Of a stretch of 64,000 nt of DNA, positions 24,999 through 34,169 are shown piece after piece. The stretch is from an uncultured Alphaproteobacteria bacterium (lineage in GTDB: Bacteria; Pseudomonadota; Alphaproteobacteria; UBA6615). Below the pieces are notes generated by a model that saw only the letters and a list, made by a program, of their open reading frames with translations, was not told the origin of the DNA and searched no databases. The stretch lies in contig CALSNJ010000003.1 of the NCBI GenBank assembly GCA_943787745.1, positions 62,001-126,000 of the forward strand, read 5' to 3'. How positions within the stretch are numbered: the stretch's first letter is position 1; every line of letters starts with the position of its first letter. A program made the position numbers and the translations under genes.

Positions 24999-26003
24999 AT
25001 GACCGACACTGCGGCCCAGGCTGGAGAGCTCGACGTTCTGTGCGTCGGCAACTCAATTGTTGATGTGCTGACCCAGACCGATGATGCAATGCTGGAGAAA
25101 TTCGGCATGGTCAAAGGGACCATGGCGCTCATCGATGCTGATCAGGCAGAAGCCCTCTACGCGCAAATGTCCCCTGCGGTTGAAACCTCGGGCGGTTCTG
25201 CAGGCAACACGGCGGCCGGACTGGCCTCACTGGATGCCAAATGCGCGTTTATCGGGCGGGTGCGTGATGATCAGCTCGGGGATATTTTCACCCATGATAT
25301 ACGCTCGATCGGTGTTGAATATGCGACCCCGGCGGCGACCGATGGTCCGCCAACAGCGCGCTGTCTGATTTTGATTACGCCGGACGCGCAGCGCACGATG
25401 AACACCTTTTTGGGCGCCAGCGTTAATCTGGGTCCTGAGGATATTGATAAAGACCTCGTGGCGCGCGCGAAGGTGACATATCTTGAGGGTTATCTCTGGG
25501 ACCGTGATGAGGCCAAGGCGGCATTTCTGCGGGCCGCCGGTTTGGCAGCGGCGAAAAACCGGATGGTGTCTCTGAGCCTTTCCGATCCTTTCTGTGTGGA
25601 CCGTCATCGGGACTCGTTCCGCGAATTTGTCGCCGGACATGTGGATGTGCTGTTTGCCAATGAAGACGAGATCATGTCGCTTTATCAGGTCGAGAATTTC
25701 GATGAGGCTCTGCAGCATGTCAGGCAGGACTGCCGCATAGCGGCACTGACCCGGTCCGAAAAAGGGTCGGTCGTGGTTTCTGGTGAGGAGGTTCACGTCG
25801 TTGATGCCGAGCCGGTCGGTGCCGTGGTTGATACGACCGGGGCTGGCGATCAGTTTGCTGCCGGATTCCTGCATGGGTTGACCCGCGGTGAAGACCTGGC
25901 GACCTGCGCGCGGATTGGCGGGATTGCGGCAGCCGAAGTCATCGCGCATGTCGGGCCGCGCCCGCAGGTGAAGCTGGCAGACCTGGTGGTACAAAAGCTT
26001 TAG
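24999..26003 (+). CDS. PfkB-family carbohydrate/adenosine kinase
   Basis: 334-residue ribokinase-fold kinase. Motifs: VLCVGNSIVDVL, the substrate-binding GGSAGNTAAGLASLDAK, an FANEDEIMSLY region and the anion-hole/catalytic DTTGAGDQFAAGFLHG with the base Asp. This close sequence type (GNSIVDVL, GGSAGNTAAG) is usually annotated adenosine kinase in alphaproteobacteria, consistent with a purine-salvage role and with the deaminase at 3044-4714, but the substrate is not proven. The ATG at 24999 is chosen for the normal N-terminus. It ends 4 bp inside the convergent binding-protein gene. Confidence 0.9.
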   Translation: MTDTAAQAGELDVLCVGNSIVDVLTQTDDAMLEKFGMVKGTMALIDADQAEALYAQMSPAVETSGGSAGNTAAGLASLDAKCAFIGRVRDDQLGDIFTHDIRSIGVEYATPAATDGPPTARCLILITPDAQRTMNTFLGASVNLGPEDIDKDLVARAKVTYLEGYLWDRDEAKAAFLRAAGLAAAKNRMVSLSLSDPFCVDRHRDSFREFVAGHVDVLFANEDEIMSLYQVENFDEALQHVRQDCRIAALTRSEKGSVVVSGEEVHVVDAEPVGAVVDTTGAGDQFAAGFLHGLTRGEDLATCARIGGIAAAEVIAHVGPRPQVKLADLVVQKL

Positions 26004-27820
26004 TTGGCGGTGGCGTCCCAGAGGGTCTCGAGACGCAACCCGTAAACGGGGACCGTCTCAGGCCAGGCGATCCGTGACCAGCTGGCAAGACGTTGGCCGG
26101 GGTCGTGGTAAAGCGGCATCAGATATCGGTTCCACATCAAAATGCGGTCCAATGCGCGTGCGGCCGCGACGAGTTCGTCTCGGTTTTGCGCCGCCCCCAA
26201 GGCGTCAATCATCGCATCGACGGCCGGGTCAGCAACACCTGCCCAGTTGCGGCCGCCGGGTTGGTTGGAGGTTTGTGTGCCCCAATAGTTCTGTTGTTCG
26301 TTCCCCGGTGACAGGGTGACACCCCAGAACCCGAAAACCATGTCGAAATCATAAGTGTCAATCATGCCCTGGAACTGGGCTGATTCAACAAGGCCAACGG
26401 CGGCCTTAATCCCAAGACGCTGCAGGTTGCGGCTGTAGGCCAATGCGATCTTCTCGTTCGAAGGACGCCGAATGGCGATTTCAAGTCGGAACGGATTGCC
26501 CGCGTCATCGACGCGGACGCCGTCCCTGATTGTCCAGCCGGCGGCATCAAGAAGAGCTGCTGCGCGTTTCAGGTTCGCGCGCGGGCGTCCCGATCCATCG
26601 GTTGCCGGGGGGGCGTAGGGCTCTCCGAATACCGCGTCGGGAATTTTACCGCGCCATGGTTCGAGAAGTGCGAGTTCGGCCGCCGTCGGCGCACCAATGG
26701 GCGCCATATCGGAGCCAGTGAACATGCTGGTTGTCCGGACATAGCCATTGTGAAGCAGCGCTTTGTTGATCCACTCGAAGTCAAAGGCATGGGACAGGGC
26801 TTCACGGACGCGCAGGTCCTGAAATACCGGTTTACGCAGATTGAAGGTCAGGGCGCTCAGTCCTGATGGCGTCCCGGTTTGCAGGACTGCCTTCTCGACC
26901 CGCCCATCCTGGGCGGCCGGGAAATTGTACTGGGTCGCCCAACGGGATGCGTTCCCTTCGAACCGGAGGTCGTAGTTGCCCGCCTTGAAGGCTTGCAGGG
27001 CGACAGAGGCATCGCGGAAGTAGTCGTATCGAATCTGGTCAAAGTTGTGCTGGCCGCGATTGACGGCCAGATCCTTGCCCCAGTAGTCGGGATTGCGGCG
27101 ATAGGTGATGGCGCGACCGGGGTCTACGGCCTCGATCACGTAAGGACCGCTGGCGAGCGGCGGCTCAAGGGTGGTTGTGTTGAACTCCCGGGTTTCCCAC
27201 CAGCTCTTCGACAGGATCGGCATGAACCCGGCGACCAGCAGTGGCAATTCGCGATCTTCATTGTTTTCAAAGGTAAACCGCACCTTGCGTGGTCCGGTCC
27301 GGGTGACCGATTTGGCGCGAGACCACGTGGCCCGCGCGTTTGGCCGGCCTTTGGTTTTGAGCGCTTCCCAGCTGAAGATGACGTCATCGACTGTGACCGG
27401 GCTGCCATCGGAAAAGGTGGCTTCGGGGCGCAGGGTGAATTCGACCCAGGCGCGATCTTCAGGTGTCTCTATGCTTTCGGCGAGCAATCCGTAAAGCGTG
27501 AACGGCTCGTCCCGGCTGCGCTTGGCCAGAGTTTCGAAAAAGAGCCCCGCACCATGATGGACACCCGCTGCAGGTTTGCCGCGCACAATGTAGGGATTGA
27601 GCGTGTCGAAGGACCCGAGTGCGTGGAGTCGCAGGACTCCGCCCTTGGGAGCCGTGGGGTTCACATAGTCGAATTGTGAAAAGTCGGGACTGTATTTCGC
27701 AGATCCGAGCATGGCGATGGCGTGCTCTGGAGTGGCGAGTGCCGGGGTTACGGCAACGGGACCGAACAGCAATGTGGTTGCGATATAGCAATGCTTTAAC
27801 AACGAGGGATACTTACGCAT
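26000..27820 (-). CDS. Extracellular solute-binding protein family 5 (YejA-like)
   Basis: 606-residue periplasmic binding protein for an ABC importer of peptides or similar. Sec signal peptide residues 1-29 with cleavage after PALA. The mature start HAIAMLGSAKYSPDFSQF and YVNPTAPKGGVLRL are the hallmark of the YejA/microcin-C-importer subgroup; DYWGKDLAVNRGQHNFD and YWGTQTSNQPGGRNWAG follow. No permease or ATPase gene is adjacent, so it is an orphan in this window. It lies 112 bp after phoB on the same strand, but I see no Pho box in that gap. Confidence 0.92.
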   Translation of the reverse strand: MRKYPSLLKHCYIATTLLFGPVAVTPALATPEHAIAMLGSAKYSPDFSQFDYVNPTAPKGGVLRLHALGSFDTLNPYIVRGKPAAGVHHGAGLFFETLAKRSRDEPFTLYGLLAESIETPEDRAWVEFTLRPEATFSDGSPVTVDDVIFSWEALKTKGRPNARATWSRAKSVTRTGPRKVRFTFENNEDRELPLLVAGFMPILSKSWWETREFNTTTLEPPLASGPYVIEAVDPGRAITYRRNPDYWGKDLAVNRGQHNFDQIRYDYFRDASVALQAFKAGNYDLRFEGNASRWATQYNFPAAQDGRVEKAVLQTGTPSGLSALTFNLRKPVFQDLRVREALSHAFDFEWINKALLHNGYVRTTSMFTGSDMAPIGAPTAAELALLEPWRGKIPDAVFGEPYAPPATDGSGRPRANLKRAAALLDAAGWTIRDGVRVDDAGNPFRLEIAIRRPSNEKIALAYSRNLQRLGIKAAVGLVESAQFQGMIDTYDFDMVFGFWGVTLSPGNEQQNYWGTQTSNQPGGRNWAGVADPAVDAMIDALGAAQNRDELVAAARALDRILMWNRYLMPLYHDPGQRLASWSRIAWPETVPVYGLRLETLWDATAN

Positions 27821-27932
27821 GGCTCTGGCGATCTTTGCTGCGGATGAGTGCGGCCGACCTCAATTATAGTGCCCGGATTGAGTCGATAATCGGGCGTCCC
27901 GGCACAAGCCTCGCGACCCGCCGAGGTTGGTG

Positions 27933-28640
27933 TCAGGCGACCTGTTCTTTCAGGTCTAGCGCATAGCCGGCGGATCGGACAGTCCGGATCAGGTCGGTGG
28001 TGCCGGGCAGGTTCATGGCTTTGCGGAGGCGGCGGATATGAACATCGACCGTGCGCGGCTCGATATAGGTGTCATGTCCCCAGACCGAATCGAGCAACTG
28101 CTCACGGGAAAAGACCCGGCCGGGGTGCTCCATCATGAAACGCAGCAGGCGGAATTCGGTGGGCCCCAGATCGACCGGCTCGTCATTGCGGCTGACCCGA
28201 TGGGTCGTGAGGTCCATTGTGATATCGCCATAGGTCAGGCTGTCCTTGTCGAAAGCAGGTCGCGTGCGCCGCAATACGGCGCGTACCCGGGCGACCAGTT
28301 CGCTGGGTGAGAACGGTTTGACGACATAATCATCGGCGCCCGCCTCGAGCCCGCGGATGCGGTCATCTTCTTCCCCACGGGCGGTGAGAATGATGATCGG
28401 TACGTTCCGGGTTTCGGGATTGCGCCGGATGCGGCGGCAAATCTCAATGCCGGAGACATAAGGCAGCATCCAGTCCAACAAAATGAGATCGGGTTTGCGT
28501 TCTTCCACAGCCAACAGGGCTTCTTCACCATCCCGGGCGATATGGATCTGGAAGCCGGCTTTCTCGAGGTTGTAGGAGAGCAGCTCCACCAGGGGGGGCT
28601 CGTCTTCGACAATCAGGACATTGGGTTGCAAATTGCTCAC
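27933..28640 (-). CDS. phoB: Phosphate regulon response regulator PhoB
   Basis: 235-residue OmpR-family activator. Receiver domain with EDE at about residues 12-14, phosphoacceptor Asp in LILLDWMLP (about 56), Thr in IIILTAR and Lys in VVKPFSPSEL. The C-terminal winged helix ends TVDVHIRRLRKAMN and RTVRSAGYAL. It binds Pho boxes when phosphorylated by PhoR; a site is visible before pstS. Last gene of the pst-pho unit, 36 bp after phoU. Confidence 0.98.
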   Translation of the reverse strand: MSNLQPNVLIVEDEPPLVELLSYNLEKAGFQIHIARDGEEALLAVEERKPDLILLDWMLPYVSGIEICRRIRRNPETRNVPIIILTARGEEDDRIRGLEAGADDYVVKPFSPSELVARVRAVLRRTRPAFDKDSLTYGDITMDLTTHRVSRNDEPVDLGPTEFRLLRFMMEHPGRVFSREQLLDSVWGHDTYIEPRTVDVHIRRLRKAMNLPGTTDLIRTVRSAGYALDLKEQVA

Positions 28641-28676
28641 GGTGTTGGACCTCGCGAGATCGGGTTCAGTTTCTGT

Positions 28677-29396
28677 TTAGTTCGAATCAACAACGGTAAC
28701 GCTGGCTTCATCGGTTTTGGGGCGATCTTCGGTCAGGGTCTCGCCCTCAACCTGATAATGCACAAGCTCTGCGATATTGGTTGCGATGTCGCCGATCCGC
28801 TCGATATTGCGCGCCACAAACAGCAGATGCGTGCAGGATGTGATGCTGCGCGGATCTTCCATCATGTAGGTCAGCAATTCACGAAACAGACTGTCATACA
28901 TGTCGTCGAGTTCGGCATCGCGTTCCCAGACCGCGCGGGCCTTGGCGAGATCATTGCTGGAGAAGGCGTCGAGGACATCCTTCACCATGCTGCGCGCCAT
29001 ACGGCCCATCCGGGGGATGGTGAACATCGGCTTGATTGGCGGATTCTGGTTTAGTGCAATTGTCCGGCGCGCGATGTTCTTGGCGTAGTCGCCGATCCGC
29101 TCGATATGCGGGGCGATCTTGAGCCCTGCCACGGTGGCGCGCAGATCGGTGGCGAGCGGTTGCCGGCGGGCAATCATCTGGATTGCGAGTTCTTCGATTT
29201 CAATCTGTAGCGCATCGATCCGCGCATCATCCTCGATGATCTGCGTGGCTTCCTCGGTGTTGCGCCGCTGGAGTGACTCGATGGACCGTTCGATCTGTAC
29301 TTCGGCCAGTCCGCCCATACGGCTGATTTGATCGCTCAATCGGCTGAGCTCTTCGTCGAAGGATTTGACGATGTGGTCGGTAGTCATTGGGTTCAC
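28677..29396 (-). CDS. phoU: Phosphate signalling protein PhoU
   Basis: 239-residue all-helical regulator that links Pst transporter state to PhoR and keeps the Pho response off under high phosphate. Two PhoU repeats are visible, each with the metal-binding helix pattern: residues about 20-110 (EATQIIEDDARIDALQIEIEE; RIGDYAKNIARR) and 115-215 (RAVWERDAELDDMYDSL; RNIERIGDIATNIAE). It sits in the conserved order pstB-phoU-phoB, 27 bp after pstB. Confidence 0.98.
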   Translation of the reverse strand: MNPMTTDHIVKSFDEELSRLSDQISRMGGLAEVQIERSIESLQRRNTEEATQIIEDDARIDALQIEIEELAIQMIARRQPLATDLRATVAGLKIAPHIERIGDYAKNIARRTIALNQNPPIKPMFTIPRMGRMARSMVKDVLDAFSSNDLAKARAVWERDAELDDMYDSLFRELLTYMMEDPRSITSCTHLLFVARNIERIGDIATNIAELVHYQVEGETLTEDRPKTDEASVTVVDSN

Positions 29397-29423
29397 CTTT
29401 TCGCTGCTTGCGTTCGCGGGTGA

Positions 29424-30281
29424 TCAGCCGAAACGGCCGGTGATGTAATCCTGGGTCCGCTTGTCGACCGGATTTGTGAAGATAAGTTCTGTGTTGCCCT
29501 GTTCAACCAATTCACCGAGATGGAAAAAGGCAGTTTTCTGACTGACGCGCGCGGCCTGTTGCATGGAATGTGTGACGATCACAATCGTGAAGTTCTGACG
29601 CAGTTCGTCGATCAGTTCTTCGATGCGGGCTGTGGCAATCGGGTCGAGGGCCGAGCAGGGTTCATCCATCAGAATGACCTGCGGGCTGACCGCAATTGCG
29701 CGTGCGATACACAAACGCTGCTGCTGGCCGCCCGAAAGGCTGGTGCCCGGCTGGGCAAGGCGATCCTTGACCTCTTCCCACAAACCGGCACGTTTCAGGC
29801 TGGCTTCGACCAACTCATCAGTGTCGGTTTTCCCCGCGACCATGCCGTGAATCCGGGGGCCATAGGCGATGTTGTCATAGATTGATTTGGGGAAAGGGTT
29901 TGGTTTCTGGAAGACCATCCCGACCTTCGCACGGAGCTGAACAACATCGATGCTCCGGTCGTAGATATCGGCAGAGTCGATCTCGATTTTGCCTTCGACC
30001 CGGCAGATGTCGATGGTGTCGTTCATGCGGTTGATGCAGCGCAGGAAGCTCGACTTGCCGCAACCTGACGGTCCGATGAAGGACGTCACGCGATTCTCGG
30101 GAATCTCGATGGTGATGTCTTTCAGGGCATGATTGTCGGCGTAGTAAACATTGACGTCACGTGCATTGACCTTGGTCGGAGGCGCTTTGGGGGCCTGGGT
30201 CGCGCCGGGTGCTTCGTTGGATTCCACGGTGACTTCCATTTCTTCTGGTGTGTTCTCTTCGGGCATAGCTGCGTCCGTCAT
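29424..30281 (-). CDS. pstB: Phosphate ABC transporter ATP-binding protein PstB
   Basis: 285-residue ATPase of the high-affinity phosphate importer. Walker [10 protein letters not shown], signature [16 protein letters not shown], Walker [16 protein letters not shown] and the H-loop VTHSMQQA are all intact. An acidic N-terminal extension of about 35 residues precedes the usual start [12 protein letters not shown]. It begins one base after pstA ends, so translation is probably coupled. Confidence 0.99.
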   Translation of the reverse strand: MTDAAMPEENTPEEMEVTVESNEAPGATQAPKAPPTKVNARDVNVYYADNHALKDITIEIPENRVTSFIGPSGCGKSSFLRCINRMNDTIDICRVEGKIEIDSADIYDRSIDVVQLRAKVGMVFQKPNPFPKSIYDNIAYGPRIHGMVAGKTDTDELVEASLKRAGLWEEVKDRLAQPGTSLSGGQQQRLCIARAIAVSPQVILMDEPCSALDPIATARIEELIDELRQNFTIVIVTHSMQQAARVSQKTAFFHLGELVEQGNTELIFTNPVDKRTQDYITGRFG

Positions 30282-30282
30282 C

Positions 30283-31587
30283 CTACCATCGCCTTTCGAA
30301 CTTCTTGCGCAGCAGGACCGCGAAGAGGTTCATCATAATCAAGAATGTCAGCAACACCATGATCGCCGCGGAGGTCCGCTCGACAAAGGCGCGCTCGGGG
30401 GCATCCGCCCAAAGGAAGACCTGAACCGGCAGCACAGTGGCTGGGTCGGTGAAGCTCTGGGGAATGTCGACGATGAACGCGACCATTCCGATCATCAGCA
30501 GCGGCGCTGTCTCGCCAAGCGCCTGCGCCATGCCGATGATTGTACCCGTGAGGATGCCCGGCATCGCCAGCGGCAAAACGTGGTGTGTGACTGTTTGCAG
30601 GCGCGAGGCGCCCATCCCCAGTGCGGCCTCGCGAATCGAAGGCGGGACCGCCTTCAGAGCCGCACGGCTGGCGATAATGATCGTGGGCAGGGTCATCAGC
30701 GCGAGGACCATGCCGCCGACAACCGGCGCAGACCGTGGCAGGGCGAAGAAGTTCAGGAAGACAGCCAGGCCGAGAAGCCCAAACACGATGGAGGGTACGG
30801 CGGCAAGATTGTTGATGTTGACCTCAATCACGTCGGTCCAGCGGTTCTTGGGAGCAAACTCCTCAAGATAGACCGCGGACATCACCCCCACCGGGAAGGA
30901 GAGGAGCAGCGTGATCAGCAGGGTTAATGCGGACCCCACAACAGCACCCAGGATGCCGGCTTGCTCGGGCTCGCGACTGTCAGCTGTTGTAAAGAAGGTC
31001 GTGTTGAATGTGGTCTTGACCCGGTCTTCGCGTTCAAGCTTTTCGAACCACCCCAGTTGGCGATTGTTCACGCGGCGATCGGATTCTGGCAGCGCACGAT
31101 CAATTGAACCTTTGGCAAGTTGGTCGATATCGGCCGATGATTTGACCCAGACACGTTGGGTGGTACCGATGATCGACGGGTCGGCCAGAACCATATCGCG
31201 CATCACAAAGGTGACTTCATTGCTGATCATGTTGATCGCATCGCGGCGCCCCTTGCGGGTTTCCGCGCCGGGGAATTCGGCGCGCAAAGACTTCAGAAGT
31301 GCTCCGCGGTAATTTCCACTGGCCAGCTTTGCCGGGTCGGTCGATCCGTCCGGATCGATATCCCCGGCATCGAAGGTCAGGTTTAACGCGACCTGAGTGG
31401 TGGTGAAGGCGGGCAGGCCCGACGAGACAATGCTGAAGAGCAGGACGGTCAACATGCCCAATGCTGCCATGATGGCGGCCAGGCCATACATGCGGAACCG
31501 CCGCTCGGCACGATAGCGTTTCCGCACAAGGGCGGCGCTCCGATCCTCGGCGCGTGCAGCGACGTCGTTTGCGGGGGTATCAGTCAT
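30283..31587 (-). CDS. pstA: Phosphate ABC transporter permease PstA
   Basis: 434-residue inner-membrane permease. An N-terminal TM (about 35-58) and a large periplasmic insertion (about 60-215) precede the core permease helices, making it longer than E. coli PstA (296). This long form is the usual one in alphaproteobacteria. The core has [29 protein letters not shown] and the EAA loop [26 protein letters not shown]. The first 8 bp overlap pstC. Confidence 0.97.
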   Translation of the reverse strand: MTDTPANDVAARAEDRSAALVRKRYRAERRFRMYGLAAIMAALGMLTVLLFSIVSSGLPAFTTTQVALNLTFDAGDIDPDGSTDPAKLASGNYRGALLKSLRAEFPGAETRKGRRDAINMISNEVTFVMRDMVLADPSIIGTTQRVWVKSSADIDQLAKGSIDRALPESDRRVNNRQLGWFEKLEREDRVKTTFNTTFFTTADSREPEQAGILGAVVGSALTLLITLLLSFPVGVMSAVYLEEFAPKNRWTDVIEVNINNLAAVPSIVFGLLGLAVFLNFFALPRSAPVVGGMVLALMTLPTIIIASRAALKAVPPSIREAALGMGASRLQTVTHHVLPLAMPGILTGTIIGMAQALGETAPLLMIGMVAFIVDIPQSFTDPATVLPVQVFLWADAPERAFVERTSAAIMVLLTFLIMMNLFAVLLRKKFERRW

Positions 31588-32962
31588 ATTTCTCTCGGTA
31601 TTTGCGCACGACGGTCAGGGCGACGACATTCAGGCAGAGCGTGATCACAAAGAGGACCAACCCGAGCGCAAAGGCGGCCAGAGTTTTGGAACTGTCGAAT
31701 TCCTGATCGCCGACCAGCAATGTCACGATCTGGACGGTTACTGTTGTGACGGCTTCGAATGGGTTGGCTGTCAGATTGGCGGCCAGACCGGCGGCCATCA
31801 CCACGATCATGGTTTCGCCAATGGCGCGACTGGTCGCCAGCAGCACGCTGCCGACAATGCCGGGCAGGGCGGCAGGAATGATGACCTGTTTGATAGTTTC
31901 GGAATGGGTGGCGCCCATGGCAAAGGATCCATCGCGCAGGGACTGGGGCACGGCGTTAATCACGTCATCGGAAAGCGAGGATACGAACGGGATGATCATG
32001 AGACCCATCACGACGCCAGCGGCGAGCGCGCTTTCTGACGCAACGTCCAGCCCGACGGATTCGCCGAACCCACGGAAGAGCGGCGCAATGGTCAGTGCGG
32101 CGAAGAATCCGTAGACCACCGTCGGAATGCCCGCGAGGATTTCGAGGATCGGTTTGACAATGGCCCGGAATCTTGGCGAGGCGTACTCGGCCATGTAAAT
32201 CGCCGAGAACAGCCCAATCGGCACTGCGACCAGCATGGCGATGATGGTGATCAGGAAGGTGCCCGCGAAAATCGGAATCGCCCCGAAGGCACCTGTCGCG
32301 CCGACCTGATCGGCACGCAATGCTGTCTGGGGGCTCCAGTTCAGGCCGAACAGAAACTCGGCAGGCGGCACGCGATTGAAGAAGCGAATGGATTCGAACA
32401 GCAGTGACAACACGATCCCGATGGTTGTCAGGACGGCGATTGCAGACGCGAGGATCAGCACCCAGTGCACGATCTTCTCAACACGCGGACGGGCACGGAA
32501 GCTGGGGTTGATCGCGCGCCAGCCGATAGTGAGGCCGCCGATACCAAGAGCGAGACCCACGACCACCATTGCGGCGAAACCGGTGCTGCGCAGATCGTTG
32601 TAGCGCTCCGCGGCGGCCTGAACCATCGGGTCGGGGGTTTTGCTGGTGATATCACCAGCAGCCAGATTACGGATGTCGCTGAGCAGCAGGTTGAGCTGAC
32701 CTTCCGAAAGCGCCTGCACGCTGGCCGGGAGGCCGGAAATAAGAAGGCTATCGACAATGCCGGATTGAAGGGCGAGCCAGAACGCGATCACCAGTAGGGC
32801 GGGTAGGGCACACCAGAGGGCGACATAGGAACCGTAATAGCTGGGGAGGGAGTGCAGACCCTTGATCTGTCCGCCGGTTCCGGCCAGCGCCCGCTTGCGG
32901 CCCATCTGGTAGCCGATTGCAGAGAGAACCAACAGAACGGCAATGAGGATGAGAGAGTTCAT
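31580..32962 (-). CDS. pstC: Phosphate ABC transporter permease PstC
   Basis: 460-residue permease, longer than the E. coli protein (319) because of an extra N-terminal TM pair and periplasmic segment (residues about 1-170). The core begins near residue 170 with WVLILASAIAVLTTIGIVLSLL; MLVAVPIGLFSAIYMAEYA and the EAA-like loop DGSFAMGATHSETIKQVIIPAALPGI follow. It is separated from pstS by 103 bp that contain a strong hairpin, which can reduce permease expression relative to the binding protein. Confidence 0.97.
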   Translation of the reverse strand: MNSLILIAVLLVLSAIGYQMGRKRALAGTGGQIKGLHSLPSYYGSYVALWCALPALLVIAFWLALQSGIVDSLLISGLPASVQALSEGQLNLLLSDIRNLAAGDITSKTPDPMVQAAAERYNDLRSTGFAAMVVVGLALGIGGLTIGWRAINPSFRARPRVEKIVHWVLILASAIAVLTTIGIVLSLLFESIRFFNRVPPAEFLFGLNWSPQTALRADQVGATGAFGAIPIFAGTFLITIIAMLVAVPIGLFSAIYMAEYASPRFRAIVKPILEILAGIPTVVYGFFAALTIAPLFRGFGESVGLDVASESALAAGVVMGLMIIPFVSSLSDDVINAVPQSLRDGSFAMGATHSETIKQVIIPAALPGIVGSVLLATSRAIGETMIVVMAAGLAANLTANPFEAVTTVTVQIVTLLVGDQEFDSSKTLAAFALGLVLFVITLCLNVVALTVVRKYREKYD

Positions 32963-33016
32963 GTTGGGGGTCTTACGGTCGAATTATTTTTGAGGGAATG
33001 CGCAGAAGGAAAAGGT

Positions 33017-33059
33017 GCGCGCCGGTCATGTTTTGCGAATATGCATCGGACCGGCGCGC
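33017..33059 (-). other. pstS-pstC intercistronic hairpin
   Basis: Perfect 11-bp GC-rich arms GCGCGCCGGTC (33017-33027) and GACCGGCGCGC (33049-33059) around a 21-nt loop, beginning 7 nt after the pstS stop. No long U tract. Likely an mRNA-stabilising or attenuating element that keeps pstS more abundant than pstCAB. Confidence 0.7.
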
Positions 33060-33065
33060 GCCGTA

Positions 33066-34076
33066 TTACATGGACAGCGACTGAAGGCCCTGCGCCTGCT
33101 GGCTCATGGCCGCCCGATCAGCATCTGGCAACGGGATCAGACCCTTATCGACAAGGTAGCCGTCCGGACCCCAGGCGGAGTCGCTGGTGAAGGCCGTGAC
33201 AAATTCCTTGATGCCCGGGATCACGCCGACATGCTGCTGCTTCACATAGAAGTAGAGCGAACGTGAAACCGGATAGTCGCCCGCGGCGATGGCCTCAAAC
33301 TCGGGTGCAGTGCCGGCGATTGACGCGCCTTTCACCTTGTCCGAGTTCTGGTCGAGGAAGCTGAACCCGAAGATGCCGAAGGCGTCCGGGTTGGCTTCAA
33401 GCTTCTGGACGATCAGATTGTCGTTCTCACCAGCTTCAACAAAAACACCGTCTTCGCGGATGGCGTGGCAGGCTTTTTTCGCCAGACCAAGTTCCTTGGC
33501 GCCAGCCAGTGTTTTGCAACCGCCTTCCATGGCGATCTCGACGAAGGCGTCGCGCGTGCCGCTCGTTGGCGGCGGGCCGAGAACTTCGATTTTCAGGTTC
33601 GGCAGCGACGGGTCGATCTCTGACCAGTTCGTGTAAGGGTTGGCCACCAGCTTGCCGCCCTGGGGAACTTCCTTGGCCAGCGCCAGGAAAAGCTGTTCCA
33701 GAGTCAGGTCGAGGTCTGCACCGCTTTTGGCATTTGCGAGCACGATACCGTCAAAGCCAACTTTGACCTCCGTGATGTCGATGCCGTTTTTCGTGCAGTT
33801 GTCGAACTCGGACTTCTTCATACGACGCGATGCGTTGGTGACGTCCGGGTGATCTTCGCCAATGCCCGAGCAGAACAGCTTCATGCCGCCGCCGGTGCCG
33901 GTGCTTTCCACGACCGGGGTCGAGAAGTTGGAAGCTTTGCCGAACTGTTCCGCAACAGCGGTCGAGAACGGGAAGACTGTGGATGATCCGACGATACGGA
34001 TCTGGTCGCGGGCTTCAGCGCTGCCGACCAAGGCTACGCTTATGGCTGCGGCGATCGTCAATGTTTTGATTTTCAC
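33066..34076 (-). CDS. pstS: Phosphate-binding periplasmic protein PstS
   Basis: 336-residue periplasmic phosphate receptor. The GTG at 34076 is the start: it has a perfect AGGAGGGG 5 nt upstream and opens a clean signal peptide (KIKTLTIAAAISVALVGSAEA); the ATG at 34127 would add 17 hydrophilic residues in front. The mature protein starts with the phosphate-loop IRIVGSSTVFPFS, followed by STGTGGGMKLFC and PPPTSGTRDAFVE. A Pho box lies 118 nt upstream. First gene of pstSCAB-phoU-phoB. Confidence 0.97.
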   Translation of the reverse strand: MKIKTLTIAAAISVALVGSAEARDQIRIVGSSTVFPFSTAVAEQFGKASNFSTPVVESTGTGGGMKLFCSGIGEDHPDVTNASRRMKKSEFDNCTKNGIDITEVKVGFDGIVLANAKSGADLDLTLEQLFLALAKEVPQGGKLVANPYTNWSEIDPSLPNLKIEVLGPPPTSGTRDAFVEIAMEGGCKTLAGAKELGLAKKACHAIREDGVFVEAGENDNLIVQKLEANPDAFGIFGFSFLDQNSDKVKGASIAGTAPEFEAIAAGDYPVSRSLYFYVKQQHVGVIPGIKEFVTAFTSDSAWGPDGYLVDKGLIPLPDADRAAMSQQAQGLQSLSM

Positions 34077-34169
34077 GGATGCCCCTCCTGAGGGTGTGTC
34101 GTGGTTGGTGTGTTTGCGAGTCCGCAACCGGTCTTGTTTATTGGGCCGCTTGCGTTCGCGTGCCCGAAC

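Noticed and set aside
26879-27679. 266-codon plus-strand ORF
   Set aside because: Antisense to the YejA-like binding protein.
27821-27932. Pho box between phoB and the binding-protein gene
   Set aside because: No TGTCA-type elements with 11-bp spacing occur in either orientation.
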